From positions 3,720,001 through 3,784,000 of the forward strand of contig NZ_CP162511.1 of assembly GCF_040939305.1 (NCBI RefSeq): DNA of 64,000 nt. The letters are read 5' to 3'. Below, in pieces: positions 17,872-25,502 of the stretch (its first letter is position 1; every line of letters begins with the position of its first letter). Below the pieces are notes generated by a model. That model had not been told where the DNA came from, made no database searches, and was given only the letters and a program-made list of their open reading frames with translations. A program made the position numbers and the translations under genes. This DNA is from Herbiconiux sp. A18JL235. GTDB lineage: Bacteria > Actinomycetota > Actinomycetes > Actinomycetales > Microbacteriaceae.

Positions 17872-17985
17872 ATGACCCTCATCACGCTCTCCGCATTCGC
17901 CCTCGTCTCCGTCGCCGGAATCGCCCTCAGCATCAAGGCCGTCGCGACCGACGGCTACCGCCGCATCCCCACCCGCCGCGCCTGA
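17872..17985 (+). CDS. Small single-helix membrane peptide (37 residues)
   Basis: A short ORF with an AGAAAGG ribosome-binding site eight bases before the ATG. The peptide has a hydrophobic first half (ITLSAFALVSVAGIALSI) and the ending ATDGYRRIPTRRA. Small proteins ending in a DGYxRxPTR-like stretch recur in Microbacteriaceae from memory, which supports this being a real gene. It ends 35 bases before the aspS start. Function unknown; a role at the membrane is inference. Confidence 0.65.
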   Translation: MTLITLSAFALVSVAGIALSIKAVATDGYRRIPTRRA

Positions 17986-18005
17986 ACCGCCCCGCCACCG
18001 GGCGG

Positions 18006-18011
18006 TAGACT
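18006..18011 (+). promoter_or_regulatory. aspS: -10 box of aspS promoter
   Basis: TAGACT, eight bases before the GTG at 18020; compatible with a leaderless or nearly leaderless aspS mRNA. Confidence 0.45.
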
Positions 18012-18019
18012 CGGTTCCC

Positions 18020-19339
18020 GTGACCGAACGCAACCCCCGCACCCTCGTCAAGAACCTCGCCGCCCTCGAAGACGGCCCCGTCACCGTCTCGGGATGGGTC
18101 GACACGGTTCGAGACCAGAAGAAGGTGCAGTTCGTCGTGTTGCGCGACGAGTCGGGTGCCGTGCAACTCGTCAACCCGCGTACCGACGAGACCGAAGCGG
18201 TTGCCGAGACCATCTCCGGCCTCGCGCAGGGCTCGTTCATCACCGTGACCGGTGAGCTGAAGCACGACGAACGCGTCAAGCTCGGCGGCATCGAAGTGAA
18301 GCTCGCCACCCTCGAGGTGGTCGCCGCCGCCATTCCCGAGACGCCGATCGCGGGCGACACCGGCATCGACAAGCGCATGGACTGGCGCTTCCTCGACCTG
18401 CGCCGCCCCGAGCAGAACCTCGTCTTCCGCGTGCAGACGACGCTCGAGCACGCCTGGCGCACCTACTGGGTCGAGCACGACTTCATCGAGATCCACACTC
18501 CCAAGCTCATGGCGTCGGCGAGCGAGTCGCGCGCCGAGCTGTTCGAGGTCGACTACTTCGAGGGCAAGGCCTACCTCGCGCAGAGCCCCCAGTTCTTCAA
18601 GCAGATGGCGCAGCCCGCCGGCTTCGGCAAGGTGTTCGAGGTCGGGCCCGCGTTCCGCGCCGACCCCTCGTTCACGAGCCGTCACGCCACCGAGTTCACG
18701 AGCGTCGACGCCGAGATCTCGTGGATCGACTCGCACGAAGACGTCATGCAGCTCCACGAGGAGCTCATGGTGGCCGGTCTCCGTGCCGTCAAGGAGAAGC
18801 ACGGCGAGGAGATCAAGGCGCTGTTCGACGTCGACATCGAGGTGCCGACGCAGCCCTTCCCGCGCATCCCGCTCGCCGAGGCCAAGGAGATCGTCGCCTC
18901 ACGCGGCTACGTCGTGCCCCGCGACGACGCCGACATGGACCCGGAGGGCGAGCGCCAGATCGCCGCCTACGTCAAGGAGACCTACGGCCACGACTTCGTG
19001 TTCCTCACCGACTACGCCGCGAGCATCCGGCCGTTCTACCACATGCGGAACGCCGACGACGAGACGATCACGAACAGCTACGACCTCGTGTACAACGGTG
19101 TCGAGATCTCCACCGGCGCGCAGCGCGAGCACCGCGTCGAGGTGCTCATCGAGCAGGCTCGCGAGAAGGGGCTCGACCCGGAGGAGCTCGAGTTCTACCT
19201 CGACTTCTTCCGCTACGGCGTGCCCCCGCACGGCGGGTTCGGCATGGGCCTGTCGCGCGTGCTCATGCTCATGCTGCACCAGACGAACCTGCGCGAGGTC
19301 GTGTACCTCTTCCGCGGCCCCACCCGCCTCACCCCGTAG
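18020..19339 (+). CDS. aspS: Aspartate--tRNA(Asp/Asn) ligase, short archaeal type
   Basis: A 439-residue class II aminoacyl-tRNA synthetase that charges tRNA with aspartate. It has an N-terminal OB-fold anticodon domain (GWVDTVRDQKKVQFVVLRDE) and the catalytic core with motif 2 (FRADPSFTSRHATEFTSVD) and motif 3 (GFGMGLSRVLMLML, then RGPTRLTP). It lacks the about 120-residue GAD insertion of the roughly 590-residue bacterial enzyme, so it is of the archaeal/eukaryotic type. Such enzymes are often non-discriminating and make Asp-tRNA(Asn) for amidation; whether this one does cannot be judged here. A strong hairpin follows the gene. Confidence 0.9.
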   Translation: MTERNPRTLVKNLAALEDGPVTVSGWVDTVRDQKKVQFVVLRDESGAVQLVNPRTDETEAVAETISGLAQGSFITVTGELKHDERVKLGGIEVKLATLEVVAAAIPETPIAGDTGIDKRMDWRFLDLRRPEQNLVFRVQTTLEHAWRTYWVEHDFIEIHTPKLMASASESRAELFEVDYFEGKAYLAQSPQFFKQMAQPAGFGKVFEVGPAFRADPSFTSRHATEFTSVDAEISWIDSHEDVMQLHEELMVAGLRAVKEKHGEEIKALFDVDIEVPTQPFPRIPLAEAKEIVASRGYVVPRDDADMDPEGERQIAAYVKETYGHDFVFLTDYAASIRPFYHMRNADDETITNSYDLVYNGVEISTGAQREHRVEVLIEQAREKGLDPEELEFYLDFFRYGVPPHGGFGMGLSRVLMLMLHQTNLREVVYLFRGPTRLTP

Positions 19340-19378
19340 CTCGCGCCGGCACCGCACTGCAGCGGGCCGCGCGTGCGA

Positions 19379-19439
19379 AAGCGCACACGAGACGAGGACC
19401 GAGCCGCATACAGGCTCGGTCCTCCTCGTGTTTGCGCTT
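19379..19439. terminator. Bidirectional terminator between aspS and the Dabb gene
   Basis: The core arms GAGGACCGAGCC (19394-19405) and GGCTCGGTCCTC (19413-19424) are a perfect 12-base stem with a 7-base loop. Outer arms AAGCGCACACGAG and CTCGTGTTTGCGCTT extend it further with small mismatches. It lies between convergent genes and can serve both. Confidence 0.85.
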
Positions 19440-19448
19440 CTGAACCGG

Positions 19449-19748
19449 TCAGAGCTCGAAGTCGATCGACGCGCGGTCGGAGACCCGCGAGGCGACGATC
19501 GGGGCGGCGGCCACGTGCTCGGGGTGCTGCTGGTAGGCGTCGAGGGCGGCGAGGGAGTCGTAGTCGGCGACGAGCACGATGTCCCAGTTCTTCTCGAAGT
19601 ACGCCTGGTTCACGTGCACGTCGAGCGCCCGTACCGACGGCACCGTGTCGCGGAGTGCGGTGAGCACGCGCGCGATCTCGGCGGCATCCGCGGCGCGCTG
19701 CTCGGGGTCGGTGGCGGCGAGCCTCCAGGTGACGATGTGACGGATCAT
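19449..19748 (-). CDS. Dabb (stress-responsive alpha/beta barrel) family protein
   Basis: A 99-residue protein with the family opening MIRHIVTWRLA and the central WDIVLVADYDSLAALDAYQQHPEH. Dabb proteins are small dimeric ferredoxin-like barrels, often of unknown function in bacteria. The start overlaps the stop of the glutaredoxin gene by four bases, so the two form an operon. Confidence 0.88.
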   Translation of the reverse strand: MIRHIVTWRLAATDPEQRAADAAEIARVLTALRDTVPSVRALDVHVNQAYFEKNWDIVLVADYDSLAALDAYQQHPEHVAAAPIVASRVSDRASIDFEL

Positions 19749-20017
19749 TCGGCTGCCTCCCGGAGCGCGGTTCGGAGACGGGCCGGCTCGACCCGCCAGA
19801 TGGTGTGCACACGCCCGTCGATCATGACGACGGGGATCTCTTCGGCGAACTCGTCCCGGAGCGCCGGATTGTCGAGAATCGACAATTCCGTCACCGTCAC
19901 CTCGAGCCCGGGCAGCTCGGCTTCGAGGTCCCCCAGCACCGAATGCACGATCTCTCGCGCGTCATCGCAGAGATGACATCCGGGCTTGGCGATCAGGGTG
20001 AGCGAGACTGTCGGCAC
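19745..20017 (-). CDS. Glutaredoxin-like family protein
   Basis: A 90-residue thioredoxin-fold protein with the redox motif KPGCHLCDDARE near the N-terminus and the cis-proline EIPVVMIDGR. The ending resembles the DUF836/YruB type found in actinobacteria. It may act as a small thiol reductant. The GTG start is six bases after a TAGGCT box. Confidence 0.85.
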   Translation of the reverse strand: MPTVSLTLIAKPGCHLCDDAREIVHSVLGDLEAELPGLEVTVTELSILDNPALRDEFAEEIPVVMIDGRVHTIWRVEPARLRTALREAAE

Positions 20018-20023
20018 TCCCCC

Positions 20024-20029
20024 AGCCTA
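20024..20029 (-). promoter_or_regulatory. -10 box of leaderless glutaredoxin promoter
   Basis: TAGGCT on the minus strand, then six bases, then GTG at 20017. Confidence 0.55.
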
Positions 20030-20050
20030 GGGCCGGACGCGGGGCGGAGC

Positions 20051-20359
20051 TCAGAGCACGAAGTCGGGCTTCACCGTCCACGACGTGGTCTCCTCGAGCC
20101 GCTGCAGCAGCGACAGCGCGCCGAGTGCAGCGTGCTCGAAGCCGAGCGTCGAGTACACGTCGACGGCGAGGGGCGGAGGTTCGCCGAACTTCGGGATCTC
20201 GACCTCGACCCGGGCGCCGCCCTCGAGCTCGATGTAGGGCCTGGCGGTGCGCGCATCCGACACCGGGCGATCGACCGCGAGCGCGATCACCGCGAGGGCC
20301 TCGAGCTTCGTGACGGCGTTGCGCACGATGAGCGTGGCGCAGTACTCACGGCTGTCCAT
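20051..20359 (-). CDS. Conserved hypothetical protein
   Basis: A 102-residue soluble protein; I do not recognise the family. ATG at 20359 is chosen because GAGGAGGGG stands directly before it. The sequence alternates short beta-like stretches (YIELEGGARVEVEIPKFG) with a C-terminal amphipathic helix, without cysteines clustered as in redox proteins. It lies between the glutaredoxin gene and bS22 on the same strand. Confidence 0.65.
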   Translation of the reverse strand: MDSREYCATLIVRNAVTKLEALAVIALAVDRPVSDARTARPYIELEGGARVEVEIPKFGEPPPLAVDVYSTLGFEHAALGALSLLQRLEETTSWTVKPDFVL

Positions 20360-20396
20360 CACCCCTCCTCGCGCGGGACGCACGGGTACAGCGAAA

Positions 20397-20420
20397 AGCG
20401 CCGGGACTCCGCCCGGCGCT
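20397..20420 (-). terminator. Rho-independent terminator after bS22
   Basis: AGCGCCGGG and CCCGGCGCT form a 9-base stem with a 6-base loop; on the minus strand it is followed by TTTTCGC. It is 21 bases past the bS22 stop. Confidence 0.8.
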
Positions 20421-20440
20421 CAGCTGTTGCAGCGGTGCTG

Positions 20441-20539
20441 CTACTTCTTGTTGCGACGCTGGTGGCGGGTCTTGCGAAGCAGCTTGCGGTGCTTCTTCTT
20501 CGCCATGCGCTTGCGACGCTTCTTGATAACGGAACCCAC
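20441..20539 (-). CDS. 30S ribosomal protein bS22 (AURKAIP1/COX24-domain peptide)
   Basis: A 32-residue, extremely basic peptide from a GTG start: GSVIKKRRKRMAKKKHRK, then LLRKTRHQRR. It is near identical in pattern to the actinobacterial small-subunit protein bS22 (Rv0500B in M. tuberculosis). It binds the small subunit near the decoding region in mycobacterial ribosome structures. It is followed by a clear terminator and preceded by a TACACT box at 20606-20611. Confidence 0.92.
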   Translation of the reverse strand: MGSVIKKRRKRMAKKKHRKLLRKTRHQRRNKK

Positions 20540-20605
20540 AGAGACCTCACACGAATCAGGAAAGACCGCACCGATTCGGCGGTCAGGGCAAAAGAGCCTC
20601 GCAGA

Positions 20606-20611
20606 AGTGTA
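20606..20611 (-). promoter_or_regulatory. -10 box upstream of bS22
   Basis: TACACT on the minus strand gives a leader of about 60 bases, which contains a CGAATC/GATTCG inverted repeat. Confidence 0.45.
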
Positions 20612-20621
20612 GCAGCCCCCG

Positions 20622-20825
20622 CTAGGCGGAGTCGGCGATGTGGTTCTGCACCGCCTGGGCGACCGCCGACTCGGGCACCCGGAACGAGCGGCCGAAGCGG
20701 ATGGCGGGCAGCTCGCCCGAGTGCACCATGCGGTACACGGTCATCTTCGAGACCCTCATCATCTCCGCCACCTCGGCGACGGTGAGGAACCGCACGTCAT
20801 CAAGGTCAGCCACGGTGTCGCCCAT
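20622..20825 (-). CDS. Excisionase-family helix-turn-helix DNA-binding protein
   Basis: A 67-residue MerR/excisionase-type winged HTH: RFLTVAEVAEMMRVSKMTVY, then RMVHSGELPAIRFGRSFRVP. It is very close in pattern to Rv0500A of M. tuberculosis, which also neighbours bS22 and proC. It is not a mobile-element excisionase in this context; a housekeeping regulatory role is inferred. Confidence 0.88.
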   Translation of the reverse strand: MGDTVADLDDVRFLTVAEVAEMMRVSKMTVYRMVHSGELPAIRFGRSFRVPESAVAQAVQNHIADSA

Positions 20826-20854
20826 CTTCGCTGTTACGGGAGTGATAATTCGAA

Positions 20855-20860
20855 ACTATA
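20855..20860 (-). promoter_or_regulatory. -10 box of the HTH-bS22 unit
   Basis: TATAGT on the minus strand, the closest match to TATAAT seen nearby, about 30 bases before the HTH start codon. Confidence 0.5.
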
Positions 20861-20887
20861 GGGGCTGGCGTGGTCGAGCGGCAAGAA

Positions 20888-21349
20888 TCAGCGGCGCAGC
20901 TTCGAGACGAGGTCGTCGGCGACCGTCTTCACCGCGTGCGAGGTCTGCGCGGCGCGCCGGCCGACGTTCTGCCCGAAGGTCGCCGCAGCCGACTTCACGG
21001 CGTCGGAGGCGTTCTCCCAGAGCTCGTCTTCTTCGGCGGTGTCGAAGTCGGCCGAGAGGAACGGGATGAGCCAGTCCTCGACGTCTTCGAGCGGCGACAC
21101 GTCGATGCGGTAGTAGCGGTGCTGGCCCTCCTCGCGCACCACCACGAGACCCGCGTCGCGCAGCACCTTGAGGTGCTTCGACACGGTCGGCTGGCTGAGT
21201 TCGAGCTGCGCCACGAGCTCCGACACGCTGTACTCCCCCTCACCGGCTCCGGATGCGCTCACCGGGTCGGCGGAGACGTACCGGTCGAGCAGCAGCGAGA
21301 GAAGCTGGCGCCTCGTGGGGTCAGCGATCACGGAGAAGATGTCGGCCAT
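20888..21349 (-). CDS. ArsR-family transcriptional regulator
   Basis: A 153-residue winged-helix repressor: MADIFSVIADPTRRQLLSLL, then ELVAQLELSQPTVSKHLKVL as the DNA-reading helix and GQHRYYRID as the wing. No metal-binding ELCVCD motif is seen, so it is probably not a metal sensor. An additional C-terminal segment rich in Ala, Lys and Asp may be a regulatory or dimer tail. It diverges from trkH, 90 bases away, and could control it. Confidence 0.88.
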   Translation of the reverse strand: MADIFSVIADPTRRQLLSLLLDRYVSADPVSASGAGEGEYSVSELVAQLELSQPTVSKHLKVLRDAGLVVVREEGQHRYYRIDVSPLEDVEDWLIPFLSADFDTAEEDELWENASDAVKSAAATFGQNVGRRAAQTSHAVKTVADDLVSKLRR

Positions 21350-21355
21350 GCGACA

Positions 21356-21361
21356 AGGGTA
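21356..21361 (-). promoter_or_regulatory. -10 box of leaderless arsR promoter
   Basis: TACCCT on the minus strand, six bases before ATG at 21349. Confidence 0.55.
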
Positions 21362-21384
21362 GTGGTGCGGCACCCGCGCGCGGG

Positions 21385-21390
21385 TAGCAT
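21385..21390 (+). promoter_or_regulatory. -10 box of trkHA promoter
   Basis: TAGCAT; transcription from about 21397 would give a leader of roughly 43 bases. An ATG inside this box is therefore not the trkH start. Confidence 0.5.
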
Positions 21391-21439
21391 GGCAGCGATC
21401 ACCGGGTGCCGTCTCCCCGGGCCGAGGCGAGGATCGAGG

Positions 21440-22921
21440 ATGAGCGACCGCACCACCGCGATCAGCCTGAACCCGCTGAACCGCAGCCGCAGCTGGGCCG
21501 GGCGCGCTCGCAACGGCCTGCGCGAGTTCTCCGAGACCTCTCCGTCGCGCTTCGCGATCCTCATCTTCGCGAGCCTCATCCTCATCTTCACGGTGCTGTT
21601 CTCGCTCCCCATCTCGAGCGCGCGCGGAACCGTCACCGGTCTCGCCGATTCGCTGTTCACCGCCGTGTCGGTCATCTGCGTCACCGGCCTCTCGACCGTC
21701 GACATGGCGACGCACTGGTCGGTGTTCGGGCACATCGTCGTCTTCGTGGGCGTGCAGATCGGTGCGCTCGGCGTGCTGACGCTCGCGAGCATCCTGGGCC
21801 TCGCCGTGTCGCGGCGGCTCGGACTTCGCGCGAGGCTCATCGCCGCGAGCGACACCAACCCGCTCCGGATGCACCACGGCCCGGTCGCGGAGGGCCAAGC
21901 CGTGCGGCTCGGCGAGATCGGTTCGCTGCTCGTGACCGTCGCCATCAGCGCCCTCGTCATCGAGGCGGCACTCGCCGCGCTGCTGTTCCCGCGCATGCTG
22001 CTCGACGGCATCCCCGTGGGCGAGGCCGTCTGGTACAGCTTCTACTACTCGGCGATGGCCTTCACCAACACGGGCTTCGCGCCGAACGCCGAGGGGCTCG
22101 CGGCGTTCGAGAACGACTACTTCTTCTTGAGCGTGCTCATGATCGGGGTGTTCCTCGGCAGCATCGGCTTCCCCATCATCTACACGCTCACCCGCAGCCT
22201 CAAGGCGTGGAAGGCGAGACGCACGAACCGCACGGTGAACAAGGTGCGCTGGTCGGTGCACGTGAAGCTCACCCTCGTCACGAGTGCGCTGCTCATCGTG
22301 GCGGGGGCCGTGCTCTACATCGTGCTCGAGTTCGACAACCCGAAGACGTTCGGGCAGCTGAACGCCGCCGACACGGTCTTCCAGAGCTTCTTCCTCTCGG
22401 TGATGACGCGCTCGGGCGGGTTCTCGACGATCAACATCCCTGACCTCAACGGCTCGAGCCTCCTGGTCACCGACATGCTCATGTTCATCGGCGGCGGCTC
22501 GGCCTCGACGGCGGGTGGCATCAAGGTGACGACGCTCGCGGTGCTCTTCCTCGCCGCCTTCGCCGAAGCGCGCGGCGTGCAGGACATGGAGTCGTTCGGC
22601 CGGCGTATCCCGAGCGACGTGCTGCGACTCGGCGTCTCCGTGGTGCTGTGGGGGGCGACGACCGTGGCGGTGTCGAGCATCCTCATCCTGCAGATCTCGA
22701 AGGCACCGCTCGACTTCGTGCTCTTCGACGTCATCTCGGCCTTCGCCACCTCGGGGTTGACGACCGGCCTCACGGCGTCGCTGCCGGATGCGGGCGTCTA
22801 CATCATGGCGGCCACCATGTTCATGGGCCGCGTTGGTACTGTGACACTTGCCGCAGCCCTGGCCGCGAGCCAGCGGCAGCAGTACTTCAAGCGCCCGGAA
22901 GAGAGGCCCATCGTTGGTTGA
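21440..22921 (+). CDS. Trk-type potassium uptake channel subunit TrkH
   Basis: A 493-residue K+ transporter with four pore-loop repeats of the SKT family. Selectivity-filter regions are visible as VSVICVTGLSTVD, FTNTGFAPN, MTRSGGFSTIN and FATSGLTTGL; each contains the expected filter glycine. The ATG at 21440 has a weak GAGG upstream. The stop overlaps the start of the TrkA gene by eight bases, so the channel and its regulatory ring subunit are made together. Confidence 0.92.
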   Translation: MSDRTTAISLNPLNRSRSWAGRARNGLREFSETSPSRFAILIFASLILIFTVLFSLPISSARGTVTGLADSLFTAVSVICVTGLSTVDMATHWSVFGHIVVFVGVQIGALGVLTLASILGLAVSRRLGLRARLIAASDTNPLRMHHGPVAEGQAVRLGEIGSLLVTVAISALVIEAALAALLFPRMLLDGIPVGEAVWYSFYYSAMAFTNTGFAPNAEGLAAFENDYFFLSVLMIGVFLGSIGFPIIYTLTRSLKAWKARRTNRTVNKVRWSVHVKLTLVTSALLIVAGAVLYIVLEFDNPKTFGQLNAADTVFQSFFLSVMTRSGGFSTINIPDLNGSSLLVTDMLMFIGGGSASTAGGIKVTTLAVLFLAAFAEARGVQDMESFGRRIPSDVLRLGVSVVLWGATTVAVSSILILQISKAPLDFVLFDVISAFATSGLTTGLTASLPDAGVYIMAATMFMGRVGTVTLAAALAASQRQQYFKRPEERPIVG

Positions 22922-23585
22922 CCGCATCAAGCACGACGCCCCGGTGCTCGTGATCGGCCTGGGGCGCTTCGGCGCCGCCACCGCGGGCGAGCTCGACCGG
23001 CTGGGCCGCGAGGTGCTCGCCATCGACGAAGACGAGCGGCTGGTGCAGAAGTGGTCGGAGCGGGTCACCCACACGGTGCAGGCCGACGCCAAGAACGTCG
23101 AGGCGCTGCGGCAGATCGGGGCCTCCGAGTTCCAGATCGCCGTGGTGGCGGTGGGCTCGTCGATCGAGGCTTCGGTGCTCATCACGGCGAACCTGGTCGA
23201 CCTGCGGGTTCCCCAGATCTGGGCGAAGGCGATCTCGCGGTCGCACGGCAAGATCCTCGAGCGCATCGGGGCGAACCACGTCATCTACCCCGAGGCCGAG
23301 GCGGGTGAGCGGGTGGCGCATCTGGTGTCGGGGCGCATGCTCGACTTCATCCAGTTCGACGACGACTTCGCGCTGGTGAAGATGTACCCGCCGAAGCCCA
23401 TCCGCGGGCTCAACCTCACCGAGTCGGGGGTGCGCTCGAAGTACCACGTGACCGTGGTGGGTGTGAAGAGCCCGGGCAAGCCGTTCACGTACGCCACCGA
23501 GACGACGGTGGTGTCGAACCACGACCTCATCATCGTCTCGGGCAAGAGCTCCGACATCGAGGCGTTCGCGACGCTCGGGAACTGA
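22914..23585 (+). CDS. TrkA/KtrA-type potassium channel regulatory subunit
   Basis: A 223-residue cytoplasmic RCK protein. The N-terminal Rossmann fold begins DAPVLVIGLGRFGAATAGEL and binds nucleotide; the C-terminal RCK_C domain follows about residue 135. The TTG start at 22914 gives the protein MVDRIKHDAP and is preceded by GAGAGG; it overlaps the TrkH stop. It gates the TrkH pore in response to nucleotide. Confidence 0.9.
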   Translation: MVDRIKHDAPVLVIGLGRFGAATAGELDRLGREVLAIDEDERLVQKWSERVTHTVQADAKNVEALRQIGASEFQIAVVAVGSSIEASVLITANLVDLRVPQIWAKAISRSHGKILERIGANHVIYPEAEAGERVAHLVSGRMLDFIQFDDDFALVKMYPPKPIRGLNLTESGVRSKYHVTVVGVKSPGKPFTYATETTVVSNHDLIIVSGKSSDIEAFATLGN

Positions 23586-23594
23586 GGGCGCGTC

Positions 23595-24473
23595 TCAGCC
23601 CGCGGCCAGCTCCCGGGCTCGGGCGAGCGCTGCGTCGGTCGCTGTGGTGAAGAGCTCGGGGAGGCCCGCCTCCTGCAGCACGGCGATCGCTCGCTCGGTG
23701 GTGCCTTTGGGGCTCGTCACCTGGATGCGCAGCTCGGTCGGCGTCTTCCCCGACTGCACCAGGAGCTCGGTGGCGCCGGCGAAGGTGCCGTTCACGAGCA
23801 CGGCCGCCTGGTCCTCGGTGAATCCCTTCTCCACAGCCGCCGCCGTCATCGCCTCTATCAACAGATAGACGTAGGCCGGGCCGGAGCCGGAGATCGTGCT
23901 GAGAGCATCGAGCTGTGATTCAGGAACCTCGACCACCGTCCCCACCGTCTCGAACAGCGCCCGCACGAGAGCGAGGTCGTCGTCGCTCGAGCGGGTACCT
24001 GCCGACAGGCCCGTGACGGCGCGGCCGACCACGGCCGGGGTGTTGGGCATCGAGCGCAGCACCGAGACGGATGCGGGGAGGTGCTTCTCGAAGGTCGACA
24101 CGGTCACGCCTGCGGCGACGCTCACCACCACGGCGCCGGGCTCGAGCGCATCGGCGATCTCCATGAGGAGGTCGGGGACCATCGCGGGCTTCACTGCCAC
24201 GAGGACGATCGCTGCGCCTTCCACGGCGCGCCGATTCGCCTCGGGGTCCGTCTCGGTGGCGAAAGCGGTGACGCGCGGCTCGTCGTCGAACTCGGCGGCC
24301 TTCGACGCGCTCCGGTTCGTCACACGAATGCCGCCGTCGACGGTTACCCCGGGCGCCAGGAGACCACTCAGGATGGCGCGCCCCATCGAGCCCGCGCCCA
24401 GCAGGGCGATGCTCGGAAGCGCCGTGCCTTCGGGCGAGTCTGACGAGGGATATGCGTTCTCGGCGATGGTCAC
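23595..24473 (-). CDS. proC: Pyrroline-5-carboxylate reductase
   Basis: A 292-residue NADPH enzyme that performs the last step of proline synthesis. The Rossmann motif is LPSIALLGAGSMGRAILSGL; VAVKPAMVPDLL and RSMPNTPAVVGRAVTGLSAG are family signatures, and ISGSGPAYVYLLIEAMT is the C-terminal dimerisation region. The GTG start has a TAGGAT box exactly six bases upstream, shared as a palindrome with the divergent cation-efflux gene. Confidence 0.95.
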   Translation of the reverse strand: MTIAENAYPSSDSPEGTALPSIALLGAGSMGRAILSGLLAPGVTVDGGIRVTNRSASKAAEFDDEPRVTAFATETDPEANRRAVEGAAIVLVAVKPAMVPDLLMEIADALEPGAVVVSVAAGVTVSTFEKHLPASVSVLRSMPNTPAVVGRAVTGLSAGTRSSDDDLALVRALFETVGTVVEVPESQLDALSTISGSGPAYVYLLIEAMTAAAVEKGFTEDQAAVLVNGTFAGATELLVQSGKTPTELRIQVTSPKGTTERAIAVLQEAGLPELFTTATDAALARARELAAG

Positions 24474-24479
24474 GGGTCC

Positions 24480-24489
24480 ATCCTAGGAT
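24480..24489. promoter_or_regulatory. Palindrome providing -10 boxes on both strands (proC / CDF gene)
   Basis: ATCCTAGGAT reads TAGGAT on each strand. On the minus strand it is six bases from the proC GTG; on the plus strand it is eight bases from an in-frame GTG at 24498 of the efflux gene. Confidence 0.6.
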
Positions 24490-24539
24490 TGGCGGCAGTG
24501 CGCGACAGACTGCGTACCGGAGCAGCGGGAGGAGCACAG

Positions 24540-25502
24540 GTGAGCAGTTCGGGAGGTACCCGCGCCATCATCGCGGCGCTGCTGGCGAACATCGGCATCG
24601 CCATCGCGAAGTTCGTCGCGTTCCTCATCTCGGGGTCGTCGTCGATGCTGGCCGAGAGCGTGCACTCCCTCGCCGACTCGGGCAACCAGCTGCTCCTGCT
24701 GCTCGGCGGGCGGAAGGCGAAGAAGAAGGCTGACAAGGAGCATCCGTTCGGCTACGGCCGCGAGCGCTATGTCTACGCCTTCGTGGTGTCGATCATCCTG
24801 TTCTCGGTCGGTGGCGTGTTCTCGATCTACGAGGGCATCGAGAAGATCGCGAACCCCCACCCCATCGAGATGCCGTGGGTGCCGCTCGCCGTGCTCGTCG
24901 TCGCGATCGCGCTCGAGGGCTTCTCGCTGCGCACCGCCATCAAAGAGTCGAACCACACGCGCGGGAAGCAGAACTGGGTGCAGTTCGTGCGCCGGGCCAA
25001 GGCACCCGAGCTTCCGGTCGTGCTGCTCGAAGACACGGCGGCGCTCACCGGTCTCGCCTTCGCACTCGTCGGCGTGAGCCTCTCGGCCGTCACGGGGAAC
25101 GGGCTGTGGGACGGGATCAGCACGCTGTTCATCGGTGCCCTGCTCGTGCTCGTCGCCGTCGTTCTCGGCATCGAGACGAAGAGCCTTCTCGTCGGGGAGG
25201 GGGCAGGCGACGCCGACGTGGCGCGCATCCGTTCGGCCATCGAGGGCACAGCGAAGGTCGACCGGCTCATCCACATGAAGACCCTCTACCTCGGGCCGGA
25301 GGAGCTGCTCGTCGCCGCGAAGATCGCGCTGGCGCCCGAGTCGGAGCTGCGCGACGTGGCGGCGACGATCAACGAGGCGGAGGCGAACATCCGCGCCGCC
25401 GTGCCCATCGCGCGCGTCATCTACCTCGAGCCCGATGTGTACGTGCCGCCGGTCGACGTCGAGACCCACACGGCCGCCATCGTCATCAAGAGCGCCGATT
25501 GA
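24540..25502 (+). CDS. Cation diffusion facilitator family transporter
   Basis: A 320-residue divalent-metal/proton antiporter. Metal-site residues are visible in AESVHSLADSGNQ (His and Asp) and LLEDTAALTGLAFAL; a cytoplasmic C-terminal domain follows the last helix. GTG at 24540 is chosen because GGGAGGAG stands five bases before it. An alternative in-frame GTG at 24498 would add 14 residues and fits a leaderless transcript from the shared -10 palindrome. Zn, Mn or Fe are possible substrates. The next gene overlaps its stop. Confidence 0.88.
   Translation: MSSSGGTRAIIAALLANIGIAIAKFVAFLISGSSSMLAESVHSLADSGNQLLLLLGGRKAKKKADKEHPFGYGRERYVYAFVVSIILFSVGGVFSIYEGIEKIANPHPIEMPWVPLAVLVVAIALEGFSLRTAIKESNHTRGKQNWVQFVRRAKAPELPVVLLEDTAALTGLAFALVGVSLSAVTGNGLWDGISTLFIGALLVLVAVVLGIETKSLLVGEGAGDADVARIRSAIEGTAKVDRLIHMKTLYLGPEELLVAAKIALAPESELRDVAATINEAEANIRAAVPIARVIYLEPDVYVPPVDVETHTAAIVIKSAD

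Noticed and set aside
20622-20825. Excisionase-family protein as a sign of a prophage or integrated element
   Set aside because: Neighbours are bS22 and other housekeeping genes as in other actinobacteria; no integrase or attachment site is near.
20888-23284. Very long open frame antisense to the trk genes
   Set aside because: In GC-rich DNA the antisense of highly expressed genes stays open; the composition is Arg/His/Glu-rich and only the distal part (20888-21349) is a real gene, the ArsR regulator.
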